NCBI GenBank assembly: GCA_016929135.1
Contig: JAFGJK010000088.1
Coordinates: 1-64,000 of the forward strand
From: Spirochaetota bacterium
GTDB taxonomy: Bacteria; Spirochaetota; UBA4802; UBA5550
Direction of reading: 5' to 3'
DNA: 64,000 nt
A program made the translations under genes and the position numbers. Positions 51,782 to 59,696 of the stretch are shown piece after piece (positions within the stretch are counted from its first letter, which is position 1; each line of letters starts with the position of its first letter). The notes beneath the pieces are model-generated. The model had not been told where the DNA came from, did no database searches, and saw only the letters and a program-made list of their open reading frames with translations.

Positions 51782-52366
51782 ATGAAGCGGATTGTACTCG
51801 TCATGGTCGGACCGTGCATCCTCCTGGGCGCTCTCTTCGCCCAGGATTCGCCGGAGATTCTCTCGATACGGAAGATGTACAATGACACGAGATCCAGGAT
51901 ATCGGGGGGGGAACTCTATGCCGTGGAGCTCTCGGCGACGCTGCTTGTCGTCCCGGGGATAGGCTCGCCGAGGCAGCGGGCGGTATTCTATCATTCCATG
52001 AACGAGGGGGCATCGGGGGATGAGGATTTCCATCTGTGCTTCAGCACTTCCTATTACCAGCACGCCGGCAGGCTCTTCTACGAGGAGATGCTTTTCGACA
52101 GGAGCGGCGCGCTGCTCTTCTTCTACGGCAAGGAGGGGAACGGTGAGATCGAGAGCCCGGGGAGCGCCCAGTGGCAGAACGAGGAGCGGTTTTACTTCTG
52201 GAAGGGGAAATGTATCAGGTGCATGACGGGAGACTCCGTTGTGAACAACCCCGGCGGCCGTGAACGCGTGAAGGGGGAGCTGATTATGAAGCAGGCCAGG
52301 GCGATGCGCGCCCTGGAGCGAGGCCCGAAGGTGCCGCTCCCCGTGTCGTTCCTGCAGGGTCGGTGA
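51782..52366 (+). CDS. Secreted protein of unknown function
   Basis: A 194-residue protein with signal peptide MKRIVLVMVGPCILLGALFAQ and a mature beta-rich part of mixed polarity (YAVELSATLLVVPGIG; AVFYHSMNEG; FYFWKGKCIRCM). GGAGGAGAG stands before the ATG. No family recognised. The preceding repeat protein ends 68 bases upstream; the two secreted proteins may be co-expressed. Confidence 0.65.
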   Translation: MKRIVLVMVGPCILLGALFAQDSPEILSIRKMYNDTRSRISGGELYAVELSATLLVVPGIGSPRQRAVFYHSMNEGASGDEDFHLCFSTSYYQHAGRLFYEEMLFDRSGALLFFYGKEGNGEIESPGSAQWQNEERFYFWKGKCIRCMTGDSVVNNPGGRERVKGELIMKQARAMRALERGPKVPLPVSFLQGR

Positions 52367-52691
52367 TGCCCATCGGCGGGGATGCCGCATGAAGGGCCTT
52401 CGCGTGAATGAGGGCGTTACCGGAAACAGCGGGCCGCCTCCCGCGGCTCCGTCGGCGCGGGATCGAAAAATTCCGCTTTTTTGCTTGATTATTATGCACC
52501 CCTGCCGGTCAATCAGTATCGACGCTGATTTCGAGCCGTTTCGATGGATTCAGGGAACAGGCGGATATCTCGGCCCGGTCGATCCGGGATTCGATATCAT
52601 GTTGATGCGCAACGACGCTCAAAGGTGATGAAAGCCCTGAGTAGGAAAACCCGGGGAGCCGCCGAGAAGAAACGAGAAAGCGAGGCACACC
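52367..52691. other. Intergenic stretch upstream of an alpha/beta hydrolase gene
   Basis: About 325 bases. Open frames present lack ribosome sites. It probably contains the hydrolase promoter. No structured element stands out. Confidence 0.45.
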
Positions 52692-53585
52692 ATGGCAGTC
52701 CCGACGGATTTGAAAAAACCCGAAACCGACTATTCCGGCTACATGGTGCCGGGTACCCGTGTGGAGGATTATACCGTTACGACTTCCGACGGCGTGGGAC
52801 TGCGTGTCATCGATTTCATCCCGAAAAATGATGACCCCAAGAAGCCGGTGGTGCTCTTCGTGGCGGGATGGATCTCGCATGTCTGGGGATGGAAGGAGGT
52901 GCTTCGCGGAATCACGCCCCACTTCCGCACGGTATACATGGAGACGCGCGAGAAGCGCTCCTCGGTGCTGCCGCACAGGAAGGTGAGCTTCGCCATGTCC
53001 CGCCTGGCCCTGGACATCCGGGAGATCATCGCGGCGACGATCCCGGAGATGAGGGGGTTCGTGCTGTCCGGCAGCTCCTTCGGGGGGACCGCGATATTCG
53101 AGTACCTGGTGCTCGGCGCGCGCGAGCCGCTCTGCTCGGTGCTCATCGCTCCCATCGCCCAGTTCAACTTCCCGAAGGTCCTGGGGAAGATCATCCCCGC
53201 AACCCCCCCGTCGCTCTATTTCGTTGCGAAGCCGGTGGTGAAATGGTACCTGAAGCATTTCAAGATCAACATGAAGGAAGATCCCGAGCAGGGGTACAAG
53301 TACGATGCGACCCTCGACGCCGCAGATCCCTATAAATTGAAAAAAAGCGCACTCTCGGTGCGGGGCTACAGCGTCTGGGACAAGCTCCCCCTCGTGAAGA
53401 CCCCGGTGCTCGTCATAGGCGCGACGCATGATACGCTGCACGAAACTGATCAGCACGAGCAGATCATGGCCCACCTGCGCTGCAGGGAGTACCGGGAACT
53501 GGCCAGCAACAAGGAGACCCACAGCAGAAAGGCGGGCGACCTCATCGCGAACTTCCTGCTGAAGAAGGAATACCGGCTCATCTGA
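52692..53585 (+). CDS. Alpha/beta-hydrolase-fold esterase or lipase
   Basis: A 297-residue alpha/beta hydrolase. The nucleophile elbow is LSGSSFGG (Ser about residue 126). The acid is probably in VIGATHDTL (about 247), and the general base His in NKETHSRKAGD (about 277). GWISHVWGW (about 59) may form the oxyanion hole. It lacks an export signal, so it is cytoplasmic. Substrate unknown. GAGG lies six bases before the ATG. Confidence 0.82.
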   Translation: MAVPTDLKKPETDYSGYMVPGTRVEDYTVTTSDGVGLRVIDFIPKNDDPKKPVVLFVAGWISHVWGWKEVLRGITPHFRTVYMETREKRSSVLPHRKVSFAMSRLALDIREIIAATIPEMRGFVLSGSSFGGTAIFEYLVLGAREPLCSVLIAPIAQFNFPKVLGKIIPATPPSLYFVAKPVVKWYLKHFKINMKEDPEQGYKYDATLDAADPYKLKKSALSVRGYSVWDKLPLVKTPVLVIGATHDTLHETDQHEQIMAHLRCREYRELASNKETHSRKAGDLIANFLLKKEYRLI

Positions 53586-53838
53586 TCTGCGGGGTTGGGG
53601 GCTCTGACTCCTGCCTGCATTGAAGCGATATACGCTTCTCCACCGATAGTTATCGGTTCCACCCGATAACTATCGGTGGAGTCCGAGCAAGGGGGAGAAC
53701 TGGGGGCGGGCTCTGCTCCCTCGGCGAGAAATCCCGCATTAAAGACACATACTCGTGGGGTAACAGGGGCTCTGTCCCCTGCCGGTCAACAATATGGAAT
53801 CCGATACCTCTATGTATACTCTGATTCTGAATTTTGAG
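53586..53838. other. Palindrome-rich intergenic stretch upstream of the arsenic island
   Basis: About 250 non-coding bases with four or more hairpins: GAAGCG-ATATA-CGCTTC (53622-53638), the long nested palindrome at 53638-53681, and CAGGGG...CCCCTG (53764-53781), along with two other GGGCTCTG motifs and CGAGAAATCCCG near 53728. The layout resembles clustered REP/BIME elements. Confidence 0.6.
53638..53681. repeat. Nested palindrome cluster sharing a motif with 3391-3406
   Basis: Perfect 19-base arms CTCCACCGATAGTTATCGG and its complement around a 6-base loop TTCCAC. Each arm is itself a palindrome of the CCGATA-TATCGG type also found at 3391-3406. It can fold as one long hairpin or two small ones. 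This makes a dispersed REP-like element likely. Confidence 0.65.
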
Positions 53839-53883
53839 TTGACATTTATTGGTTATTTTGCTTATTTGCCAAATAAGCAAAAT
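53839..53883 (+). promoter_or_regulatory. arsR promoter with overlapping operator palindrome
   Basis: TTGACA (53839-53844) is followed 17 bases later by TTATTT (53862-53867). A perfect inverted repeat, ATTTTGCTTATTTG with its complement and one central base (53855-53883), covers the -10 box. Such an AT-rich dyad just upstream of an ArsR/SmtB gene is the usual auto-repressor site. Confidence 0.75.
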
Positions 53884-53896
53884 TATGGGGGCACAT

Positions 53897-54229
53897 ATGG
53901 ATAACGATACGGTAGCACTCTACGAGGCCAGGGCCAGGATACTCAAGGCCATGGCCCACCCGACCCGCCTCTTCATCATCGAGGAGCTCCAGCGGCAGGA
54001 GCGCTGCGTCAATGAGCTCACGGGGATGATCGGCGCCGACATGTCCACCGTCTCGAAGCACCTCTCCGTGCTGAAGAACGCGGGGCTGGTGTCCGACGAG
54101 AGGCGCGGTGCCAGCATCTACTACCGGCTCAGGGTCCCCTGCATCATGGACTTCATCGACTGCGTCGAAACGGTGCTGAAATCGAATGCGGATGCCCAGA
54201 TGGATATCGTCCGGTGCTGCAGGAAATAA
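53897..54229 (+). CDS. arsR: ArsR/SmtB-family repressor (arsenic-type)
   Basis: A 110-residue winged-helix repressor. HPTRLFIIEEL and the recognition helix MSTVSKHLSVLKNAGLV match the family. Cysteines occur at 37 (ERCVNEL, alpha-3 region as in arsenic sensors), 82, 89, 107 and 108, giving possible As(III)/Sb(III) ligands. It should release the operator at 53855-53883 when the metalloid binds. GGGGG lies five bases before ATG 53897; an upstream in-frame ATG (53885) is less likely. First gene of the island. Confidence 0.9.
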   Translation: MDNDTVALYEARARILKAMAHPTRLFIIEELQRQERCVNELTGMIGADMSTVSKHLSVLKNAGLVSDERRGASIYYRLRVPCIMDFIDCVETVLKSNADAQMDIVRCCRK

Positions 54230-54318
54230 CGGCGGATGTGAGCCGGGTGGCGGACTCTCCTGCGGATTCGGAGTGAAAAGAGCGTGTCATACACCAGAGA
54301 AAGAATCTGGAGTCACTA

Positions 54319-55617
54319 ATGGAATGGAAAACTGAATGGAAACCCCTCGCGTGGATCGGAGGTTTTTTCCTGGCCATGTACTATATGCCGGTCGGGATTG
54401 GAACCTTCGACAATGCTCTCTTCGAGGCGCTGTATCTGGTGAAGTGGTACGCCCGGGAGCACGTACTCCTCTGCCTGGTCCCCGCGTTTTTCATCGCCGG
54501 TGCCATAGGGACCTTTGTGCGCCAGGAATCGGTGATGAAATACCTGGGTCCCTCCGCCAATAGGGTGCTGGCTTACGGCGTTGGCTCCGTGTCCGGCTCG
54601 GTGCTAGCGGTCTGTTCCTGCACGGTGCTTCCGCTCTTCTCGGGCATCTACCGCATGGGTGCCGGCCTGGGCCCCGCCATCGCCTTTCTTTATTCGGGGC
54701 CGGCTATCAACGTGCTGGCCATTATCCTCACGGCCCGGGTGCTGGGCCTGGAGATCGGCATCGCCAGGGCGGTTGGCGCGGTGGGATTCAGCATCGTCAT
54801 CGGCGCAATCATGCATTTCATCTACCGGAACGAGGAGTTGGAAAAGGTGAAGGCCGCCATGCAAATGCCGGTGCCTGAAACGAAGCGCCCGTTATGGAAG
54901 GACGCAATTTATTTCGCCTCGATGGTAGCAATCCTGGTCTTCGCCAACTGGGGCAGAGCCGACGAAACGGACAGGTTCTTCTTTCTCGTATATTCCTACA
55001 AATGGATAATCACAGCTCTCTTCTCCGCTATTCTCGCGGCGGTCCTGGTGTTCTGGTTCGAGATCAAATGGTGGAAGATGGGACTATCGGCCATTGTTGT
55101 CACCGGACTTGGTATATTCTTCAGCGGCCAGCCGGTCATACCATTCGCGGCCGGCGCGTTTGGCCTCGCCGTAATTACGAGTACTGACAAGGGAGAGTCC
55201 GGCGCCTGGTTCAGCTCCACCTGGGATTTCGCCAAGCAGATAACCCCGCTCCTTCTGGGAGGGGTGCTGGTGTCCGGGTTTCTCCTGGGAAGGCCGGGGC
55301 ATGAGGGGATCATCCCTTCCTCGTGGGTGAGCGCCGTCGTGGGGGGAAATTCTCTCAGATCAAATTTCTTTGCATCCATTGTCGGTGCCTTCATGTATTT
55401 CGCCACCCTCACCGAGGTCCCCATCGTCCAGGGGCTTCTAGGTAGCGGCATGGGGAAGGGGCCCGCGCTAGCGCTCCTCCTGGCCGGTCCTGCGCTCTCA
55501 CTCCCCAACATGCTGGTGATCAGGAATTACCTAGGTACACGGAAGACTATAGTGTACTGCTTTCTCGTGGTGGTCATGGCTACGGTGAGCGGGATGATTT
55601 TCGGGGCGTTTTTTTAG
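54319..55617 (+). CDS. ArsP/DUF318-type membrane permease
   Basis: A 432-residue permease with about ten membrane helices. The DUF318/ArsP motif VCSCTVLPLFSGIYRMGAGLG (cited in part: CSCTVLPLFSG, about residue 99) is present twice-like: in the first half and, as FATLTEVPIVQGLLGSGMG, in the second. Family members export trivalent organoarsenicals or other metal(loid)s. Start with TGGAG six bases before ATG. It is 89 bases after arsR. Confidence 0.87.
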   Translation: MEWKTEWKPLAWIGGFFLAMYYMPVGIGTFDNALFEALYLVKWYAREHVLLCLVPAFFIAGAIGTFVRQESVMKYLGPSANRVLAYGVGSVSGSVLAVCSCTVLPLFSGIYRMGAGLGPAIAFLYSGPAINVLAIILTARVLGLEIGIARAVGAVGFSIVIGAIMHFIYRNEELEKVKAAMQMPVPETKRPLWKDAIYFASMVAILVFANWGRADETDRFFFLVYSYKWIITALFSAILAAVLVFWFEIKWWKMGLSAIVVTGLGIFFSGQPVIPFAAGAFGLAVITSTDKGESGAWFSSTWDFAKQITPLLLGGVLVSGFLLGRPGHEGIIPSSWVSAVVGGNSLRSNFFASIVGAFMYFATLTEVPIVQGLLGSGMGKGPALALLLAGPALSLPNMLVIRNYLGTRKTIVYCFLVVVMATVSGMIFGAFF

Positions 55618-55621
55618 GGAG

Positions 55622-55980
55622 GTTGCTGCTGTATGTCGTCGAACAATAGTTTTATTAAAAGAAAGACGGAATTATTAATTCTGGCGGTATTTATAGCGCT
55701 TCCACTTGTGCCTTTATGCGCTCGGACTCTTAATAATACTACAGTGACTTATAAATATAATAAAATTATTCCGGGAATGTCCCATGATGCGTTCGTCGCT
55801 AATATCGCATCACCTCACGGCCATGCAGGTGCGCTGACATTGAGGCGCTGAGTTGTCATTCAGGGAAAACCGGGATAAATGCAAGGATATTCAATTGGTA
55901 GGCGTGTGAAAAAATCTTCGTGGATTTTGAAAAGGAACGAAATCTATGAATGATAAATTGATTATGATGAGGAGGGGAAT
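55622..55980. other. AT-rich patch within the arsenic island
   Basis: About 360 bases with clearly lower GC than both sides. It carries one doubtful small frame (55633-55851) and an AT-rich non-coding part. It looks like an insertion or a decayed gene between two island genes. Confidence 0.6.
55633..55851 (+). CDS. Doubtful small secreted protein in AT-rich DNA
   Basis: A 72-residue frame with GGGAGG ten bases before the ATG, a signal-like start (residues about 12-30, LLILAVFIALPLVPLCA) and a polar remainder. Codon use is AT-rich, unlike its neighbours. It may be an expressed small protein or the first part of a truncated gene. No family recognised. Confidence 0.4.
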   Translation: MSSNNSFIKRKTELLILAVFIALPLVPLCARTLNNTTVTYKYNKIIPGMSHDAFVANIASPHGHAGALTLRR

Positions 55981-55982
55981 CA

Positions 55983-56216
55983 ATGAAGCTGGAAATACTG
56001 GGCACCGGGTGCCCCAAGTGCATCAAACTCGAAGAGCTCACCAGGAAGGCGGTCGCGGAGCTCGGCGTCGACGCCGAGATCACCAAGGTGAAGGAGATTG
56101 AAAAGATCATGAACTACGGCGTCATGATCACACCGGCTCTGGTTGTTGACGGCGAGGTGAAGGTGGCCGGAAAAATTCCGACCGTGGATGATATCAAGAA
56201 ACTGATACATGAATAA
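55983..56216 (+). CDS. Small thioredoxin-fold redox protein
   Basis: A 77-residue thioredoxin_3-type protein with redox pair GCPKC (Cys10, Cys13), ITPALVVDGEV with the cis-Pro of the fold, and GKIPTVDDI near the end. Such proteins often accompany metalloid permeases and act as cytoplasmic disulfide reductants. GAGGAGG stands before the ATG. It is followed 20 bases later by the DGC gene. Confidence 0.87.
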   Translation: MKLEILGTGCPKCIKLEELTRKAVAELGVDAEITKVKEIEKIMNYGVMITPALVVDGEVKVAGKIPTVDDIKKLIHE

Positions 56217-56236
56217 GCTGATAAAGGAGAATTACA

Positions 56237-56623
56237 ATGGCTGATTGCTGTTCCGGTGATGTGAAGATGATCTATCCCTGCTCGGGTGCGGCCGATGTCG
56301 GCGAGTTGGCCGACAGGGTGGCCCGAACGCTGCGAGACGAGGGGTTCGCGAAGATGTCCTGCCTCGCCGGTATCGGGGCGGACCTTTCGGGCTATGTCCA
56401 GACCGCCAGGGGCGCGGACGTGGTGATCACGGTGGACGGGTGTGTCACCGCCTGCGCGAAAAACGGGATGAAGCGCATCGGGGTGGTGCCGCTCTCCTAT
56501 GTCCTCACCGATATGGGGCTCGAGAAGGGGAAGACCGCGGTGACCGATGTCCTGGTGAGCGATATCGCCGACAGGATCGCGTCCGGCATGTCCGGGGAGG
56601 GGAGCGCGCCCGGCGGCTGCTGA
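56237..56623 (+). CDS. DGC-domain putative zinc-binding protein
   Basis: A 128-residue DGC-family protein. Conserved cysteines lie in ADCCSGD (about residue 3-6), IYPCSGAAD (about 15), MSCLAGIGAD (about 42) and the DGC motif itself VDGCVTACAK (about 71). It also ends in a Cys. Proteins of this family are common in arsenic and selenium-related clusters; function unknown. AAGGAG lies seven bases before the ATG. Confidence 0.85.
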   Translation: MADCCSGDVKMIYPCSGAADVGELADRVARTLRDEGFAKMSCLAGIGADLSGYVQTARGADVVITVDGCVTACAKNGMKRIGVVPLSYVLTDMGLEKGKTAVTDVLVSDIADRIASGMSGEGSAPGGC

Positions 56624-56627
56624 CCCG

Positions 56628-56789
56628 ATGAAAGACGCGATCATTAAAATAAAGTCGCATGAGCTTATTCGGATGAAGATGGTAGACATTGAAGGAAACC
56701 GCGACGGCGTGCTCGCCCTGGTCAGGGAACTGCTCCGCCGCGCCGAGGGTGAATTATATTCCAGTCTAAAAAGCCATCTCAACAAATGA
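56628..56789 (+). CDS. Small hypothetical protein coupled to the thioredoxin gene
   Basis: A 53-residue frame four bases after the DGC stop whose own stop overlaps the next start as ATGA. The product is a charged, likely helical peptide (IKIKSHELIRMKMVDIEGN; LVRELLRRAEGELYSSLKSH). No ribosome site of its own; coupling on both sides supports it. No family recognised. Confidence 0.55.
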   Translation: MKDAIIKIKSHELIRMKMVDIEGNRDGVLALVRELLRRAEGELYSSLKSHLNK

Positions 56790-57259
56790 AAAAACTCATG
56801 GAGAGTTCCAAGATAATGAAAAAAATGATAAATACGATACTGTTCATACTGGTGGCCGGTATGCTCGCATTCGTTGTGTCCAACCTTCACTTCGACGGCG
56901 ACTGCCGGTGCTACGCTTCGAAAACCGAAAACACGGGGATCATTTCTCTCCCCGAGGCGGACGCCTCACAGGAAGGGCACATCGTTACCTTAGTGGAGTT
57001 GGGGTCAGTGAACTGCATCCCCTGCAGGATGATGCAGCCGGTGATGAGGCGGGTGGAGCAGAAATACGGGAGCCAGGTAAAAGTGGTGTTTCACGACGTA
57101 TGGACGCCCCATGGAAACACCTACGCCCGAAGGTACGGGATACAGGGGATCCCCACACAGGTGTTCCTTGATAAATACGGGAAAGAATATTTCCGCCACG
57201 CGGGATTTTTCCCCTTCGAGGAGGTTTATAAAGTGCTGCGAAAGGGAGGGGTCCGCTGA
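56786..57259 (+). CDS. Exported thioredoxin-like protein
   Basis: A 157-residue thioredoxin-fold protein. A membrane signal/anchor (about residues 13-33) precedes the domain, so it works outside the inner membrane. The redox pair is VNCIPCRMMQP (about 75-85), and the cis-Pro is in GIQGIPTQVFLD. Its electron donor is probably the CcdA-like protein encoded next, whose start overlaps this stop by one base (TGATG). Confidence 0.88.
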   Translation: MKKLMESSKIMKKMINTILFILVAGMLAFVVSNLHFDGDCRCYASKTENTGIISLPEADASQEGHIVTLVELGSVNCIPCRMMQPVMRRVEQKYGSQVKVVFHDVWTPHGNTYARRYGIQGIPTQVFLDKYGKEYFRHAGFFPFEEVYKVLRKGGVR

Positions 57260-57969
57260 TGCTGCTGGATCTGTTCACCTGGCTCTCCGGAGCCATCGCC
57301 GGTTCGCCCGGCATCGCCCTGGCGGGCGCCTCAGCCTGGGGCGTGCTGTCCATCGTCCTTTCCCCGTGCCACCTTGCGAGCATTCCCCTCATTGTCGGAT
57401 TCATCGACGAGCAGGGAAATATTACCACGCAAAGGGCCTTCGCGCTCGCCCTTCTCTTCGCCACGGGCATCCTCATAACCATAGGTATAATCGGCCTCAT
57501 CACCGGTCTCATGGGGCGCATGCTGGGGGATGTGGGCTCCTGGGGGAATTATTTCGTCGCCATGATTTTTTTCATTGTCGGTCTTCATCTCCTGGGAATA
57601 ATCCCCCTTCCCTTTCTTGAAAAAGGGGCGGACGCATCGTGTTTCAAGAAAAAGGGATTCCTTGCCGCGCTGGTTCTCGGTCTCGTTTTCGGGGTCGCCC
57701 TCGGCCCCTGCACCTTCGCCTACATTGCCCCCGTGCTGGGAGTGGTCTTCAGCGTGGCGTCGACGAAACTCCTTTTCGCGGTAACGCTCATCCTCGCCTA
57801 CGCGATGGGGCACTGCGCGGTGATCGTCTTCGCCGGTACCTTCACCGGGGTAGTCCAGCGGTATTTGAACTGGAACGAATCGTCCCGTGGTGCCGTCATC
57901 CTTAAAAAAGCCTGCGGCGTACTGGTGATATCCGGGGGTGTATACTTGATACTATCAAGCATGAGGTGA
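57259..57969 (+). CDS. CcdA/DsbD-like transmembrane electron carrier
   Basis: A 236-residue six-helix protein. The two membrane cysteines lie in [10 protein letters not shown] (about residue 36) and [11 protein letters not shown] (about 152), the hallmark of CcdA/DsbD proteins that carry reducing power across the inner membrane. It should feed the exported thioredoxin encoded just upstream. In arsenic clusters such pairs are thought to support reduction of As species or of a partner; that is inference here. Confidence 0.9.
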   Translation: MLLDLFTWLSGAIAGSPGIALAGASAWGVLSIVLSPCHLASIPLIVGFIDEQGNITTQRAFALALLFATGILITIGIIGLITGLMGRMLGDVGSWGNYFVAMIFFIVGLHLLGIIPLPFLEKGADASCFKKKGFLAALVLGLVFGVALGPCTFAYIAPVLGVVFSVASTKLLFAVTLILAYAMGHCAVIVFAGTFTGVVQRYLNWNESSRGAVILKKACGVLVISGGVYLILSSMR

Positions 57970-57973
57970 ATAT

Positions 57974-59017
57974 ATGTATGGATCCGTGAGAAAACTTTCA
58001 TTTCTGGACCGTTATCTCACCCTATGGATCTTCATAGCCATGTTTGCCGGCGTATTCTCCGGTTACTTTTACCCAGGGATCGTGGGATTTTGGAACCGGT
58101 TTCAATCCGGGACGACGAACGTCCCCATCGCCATAGGCCTCATCCTCATGATGTACCCTCCCCTGGCCAAGGTGAAGTACGAGGAGCTCGGCGATGTCTT
58201 TAAAAACTGGAAAATCCTCGGGCTCTCCCTTGTCCAGAACTGGATCATCGGCCCCGTGCTCATGTTCGTCCTGGCTATCGTGTTCCTCAATCCCTATCCC
58301 GAGTATATGGTGGGACTCATCATGATCGGCCTGGCCCGCTGCATCGCCATGGTCATAGTCTGGAACGATCTGGCCGACGGAGATACAGAGTACGCCGCCG
58401 GGCTCGTGGCCTTCAACAGCATTTTCCAGGTCCTGTTTTTCAGCGTCTACGCGTGGTTTTTCGTCACCGTGCTCCCGCCGCTCCTGGGTCTCCGGGGGAG
58501 CGTGGTGAACGTGACCATCGGCCAGATCGCCAAGAGCGTGTTCATTTACCTGGGCATTCCCTTCATTGCCGGTATCGTGACTCGGTTTGCACTCATCAGA
58601 ATCAGGGGTAGGGAGTGGTACCAGTCGAAATTCATACCAAAGATCAGCCCGCTGACGCTCATCGCCCTGCTCTTCACCATTATCGTCATGTTCAGCCTCA
58701 AGGGAGAGTTCATCGTGAAGATCCCCCTGGACGTGGTCCGCATCGCGATACCACTTCTCGTGTATTTCGTGGTGATGTTCATTGTGAGCTTCTTCATGAG
58801 TAAAAGGATCGGTGCCGGGTATCCTGTAGCCGCCACCCTCTCCTTTACCGCGGCGAGCAACAATTTCGAGCTGGCGATCGCTGTGGCGGTCGCCGTGTTC
58901 GGTATCCAGTCCGGCGTCGCCTTCACGGCGGTCATCGGCCCTCTCATCGAGGTGCCGGTGATGATCGGCCTGGTGAACGTGGCCCTGTTTTTCCAGAAAA
59001 GGTATTTCGCCCGGTGA
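57974..59017 (+). CDS. ACR3-family arsenite efflux permease
   Basis: A 347-residue ten-helix transporter of the ACR3 group. Family motifs are seen: [17 protein letters not shown] (about residues 57-73), [19 protein letters not shown] with the essential Cys (about 118-136) and [13 protein letters not shown] (about 296). It should export As(OH)3 as arsenite, driven by the proton gradient. GAGGTG precedes the ATG, four bases after the CcdA-like stop. Confidence 0.93.
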   Translation: MYGSVRKLSFLDRYLTLWIFIAMFAGVFSGYFYPGIVGFWNRFQSGTTNVPIAIGLILMMYPPLAKVKYEELGDVFKNWKILGLSLVQNWIIGPVLMFVLAIVFLNPYPEYMVGLIMIGLARCIAMVIVWNDLADGDTEYAAGLVAFNSIFQVLFFSVYAWFFVTVLPPLLGLRGSVVNVTIGQIAKSVFIYLGIPFIAGIVTRFALIRIRGREWYQSKFIPKISPLTLIALLFTIIVMFSLKGEFIVKIPLDVVRIAIPLLVYFVVMFIVSFFMSKRIGAGYPVAATLSFTAASNNFELAIAVAVAVFGIQSGVAFTAVIGPLIEVPVMIGLVNVALFFQKRYFAR

Positions 59018-59138
59018 CCGGGAGTGCCCGGTACACTCCGGATTCTTCTGCCGCGGTCCGGTTTCTGGCGGGCGAAAGAGTGGCATATTTTTTTATTGCC
59101 GATGGAAAATTGCAGAATCCCTATTGACGAAAGCTATT

Positions 59139-59161
59139 TTTGGTTGTGTATTACAACTATA
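59139..59161 (+). promoter_or_regulatory. Operator-like palindrome upstream of the marR gene
   Basis: GTTGTGTATTACAAC (59143-59157) is an almost perfect dyad right before the MarR start codon and matches the perfect copy at 59659-59677. TTGACG (59124-59129) lies upstream as a -35 candidate, with TGTATT (59147-59152) inside the dyad as -10. Auto-repression by the MarR protein is likely. Confidence 0.6.
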
Positions 59162-59638
59162 ATGAGTGCGCGTGTCGGACAGGCAACAGTGGTATTTCAT
59201 CTCCTGCGGGAGATGGGAATGGTAATGCGCCTTTTCCAGAGCGAGACGGTGCTCTGCGAGGGGGTCACCTTCGCGCAGTTCTGCATACTCGATCATGCGG
59301 CCTCGCGGGGAGGCAGGATCGGGCTTTCCGACCTGCACGGTCTCCTCTCCGTTGAAAAGAGCACCACCACCCGAATGGTGGGCCCGCTGGTCAGGCGGAA
59401 ACTGATGGAGAAGGCAACCTCGGCGCATGACTCACGGGCCATCGACCTCGTGTTGACAGAGAAGGGCAATGAGATGCACGAACAGGTCTGGAAATGCTTG
59501 TCGGGATTCCTGGAAGGGGTTATGCGGCGCATCCCCGGCGACCGCCGGCATGAGGTTCTCGACGCACTGGGTATTTTCATCCGATCGATCCGCCGGTGCT
59601 GCGGCGAGAACGCGGGGGGTGCATGCGATTGCGAATGA
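59162..59638 (+). CDS. MarR-family regulator with Cys-rich tail
   Basis: A 158-residue winged-helix regulator. The DNA-binding part is ISDL-type: GLSDLHGLLSVEKSTTTRMV (about residues 58-77), followed by a wing (SAHDSRAIDLVLTEKG). The C-terminus ends CCGENAGGACDCE, four cysteines that could sense metal(loid) or oxidants. It lacks a ribosome site and may be translated leaderless; ATG at 59213 is an alternative. Palindromes on both sides of the gene suggest it controls itself and something downstream. Confidence 0.82.
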   Translation: MSARVGQATVVFHLLREMGMVMRLFQSETVLCEGVTFAQFCILDHAASRGGRIGLSDLHGLLSVEKSTTTRMVGPLVRRKLMEKATSAHDSRAIDLVLTEKGNEMHEQVWKCLSGFLEGVMRRIPGDRRHEVLDALGIFIRSIRRCCGENAGGACDCE

Positions 59639-59658
59639 TCGGCTTTTTTTTAATCTTA

Positions 59659-59677
59659 TAGTTGTATATTACAACTA
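59659..59677. promoter_or_regulatory. Operator palindrome downstream of the marR gene
   Basis: TAGTTGTATATTACAACTA is a perfect 8-base dyad around TAT, 21 bases past the marR stop. It matches the site before marR. It precedes a ribosome site and a 15-codon frame, so it probably marks a second promoter controlled by the same regulator. Confidence 0.65.
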
Positions 59678-59696
59678 ATGGCAGGGAGGTGGCAAA

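Noticed and set aside
52389..52628. A 79-residue plus-strand frame before the alpha/beta hydrolase
   Set aside because: No ribosome site, no domain or signal sequence, and no coding-like pattern.
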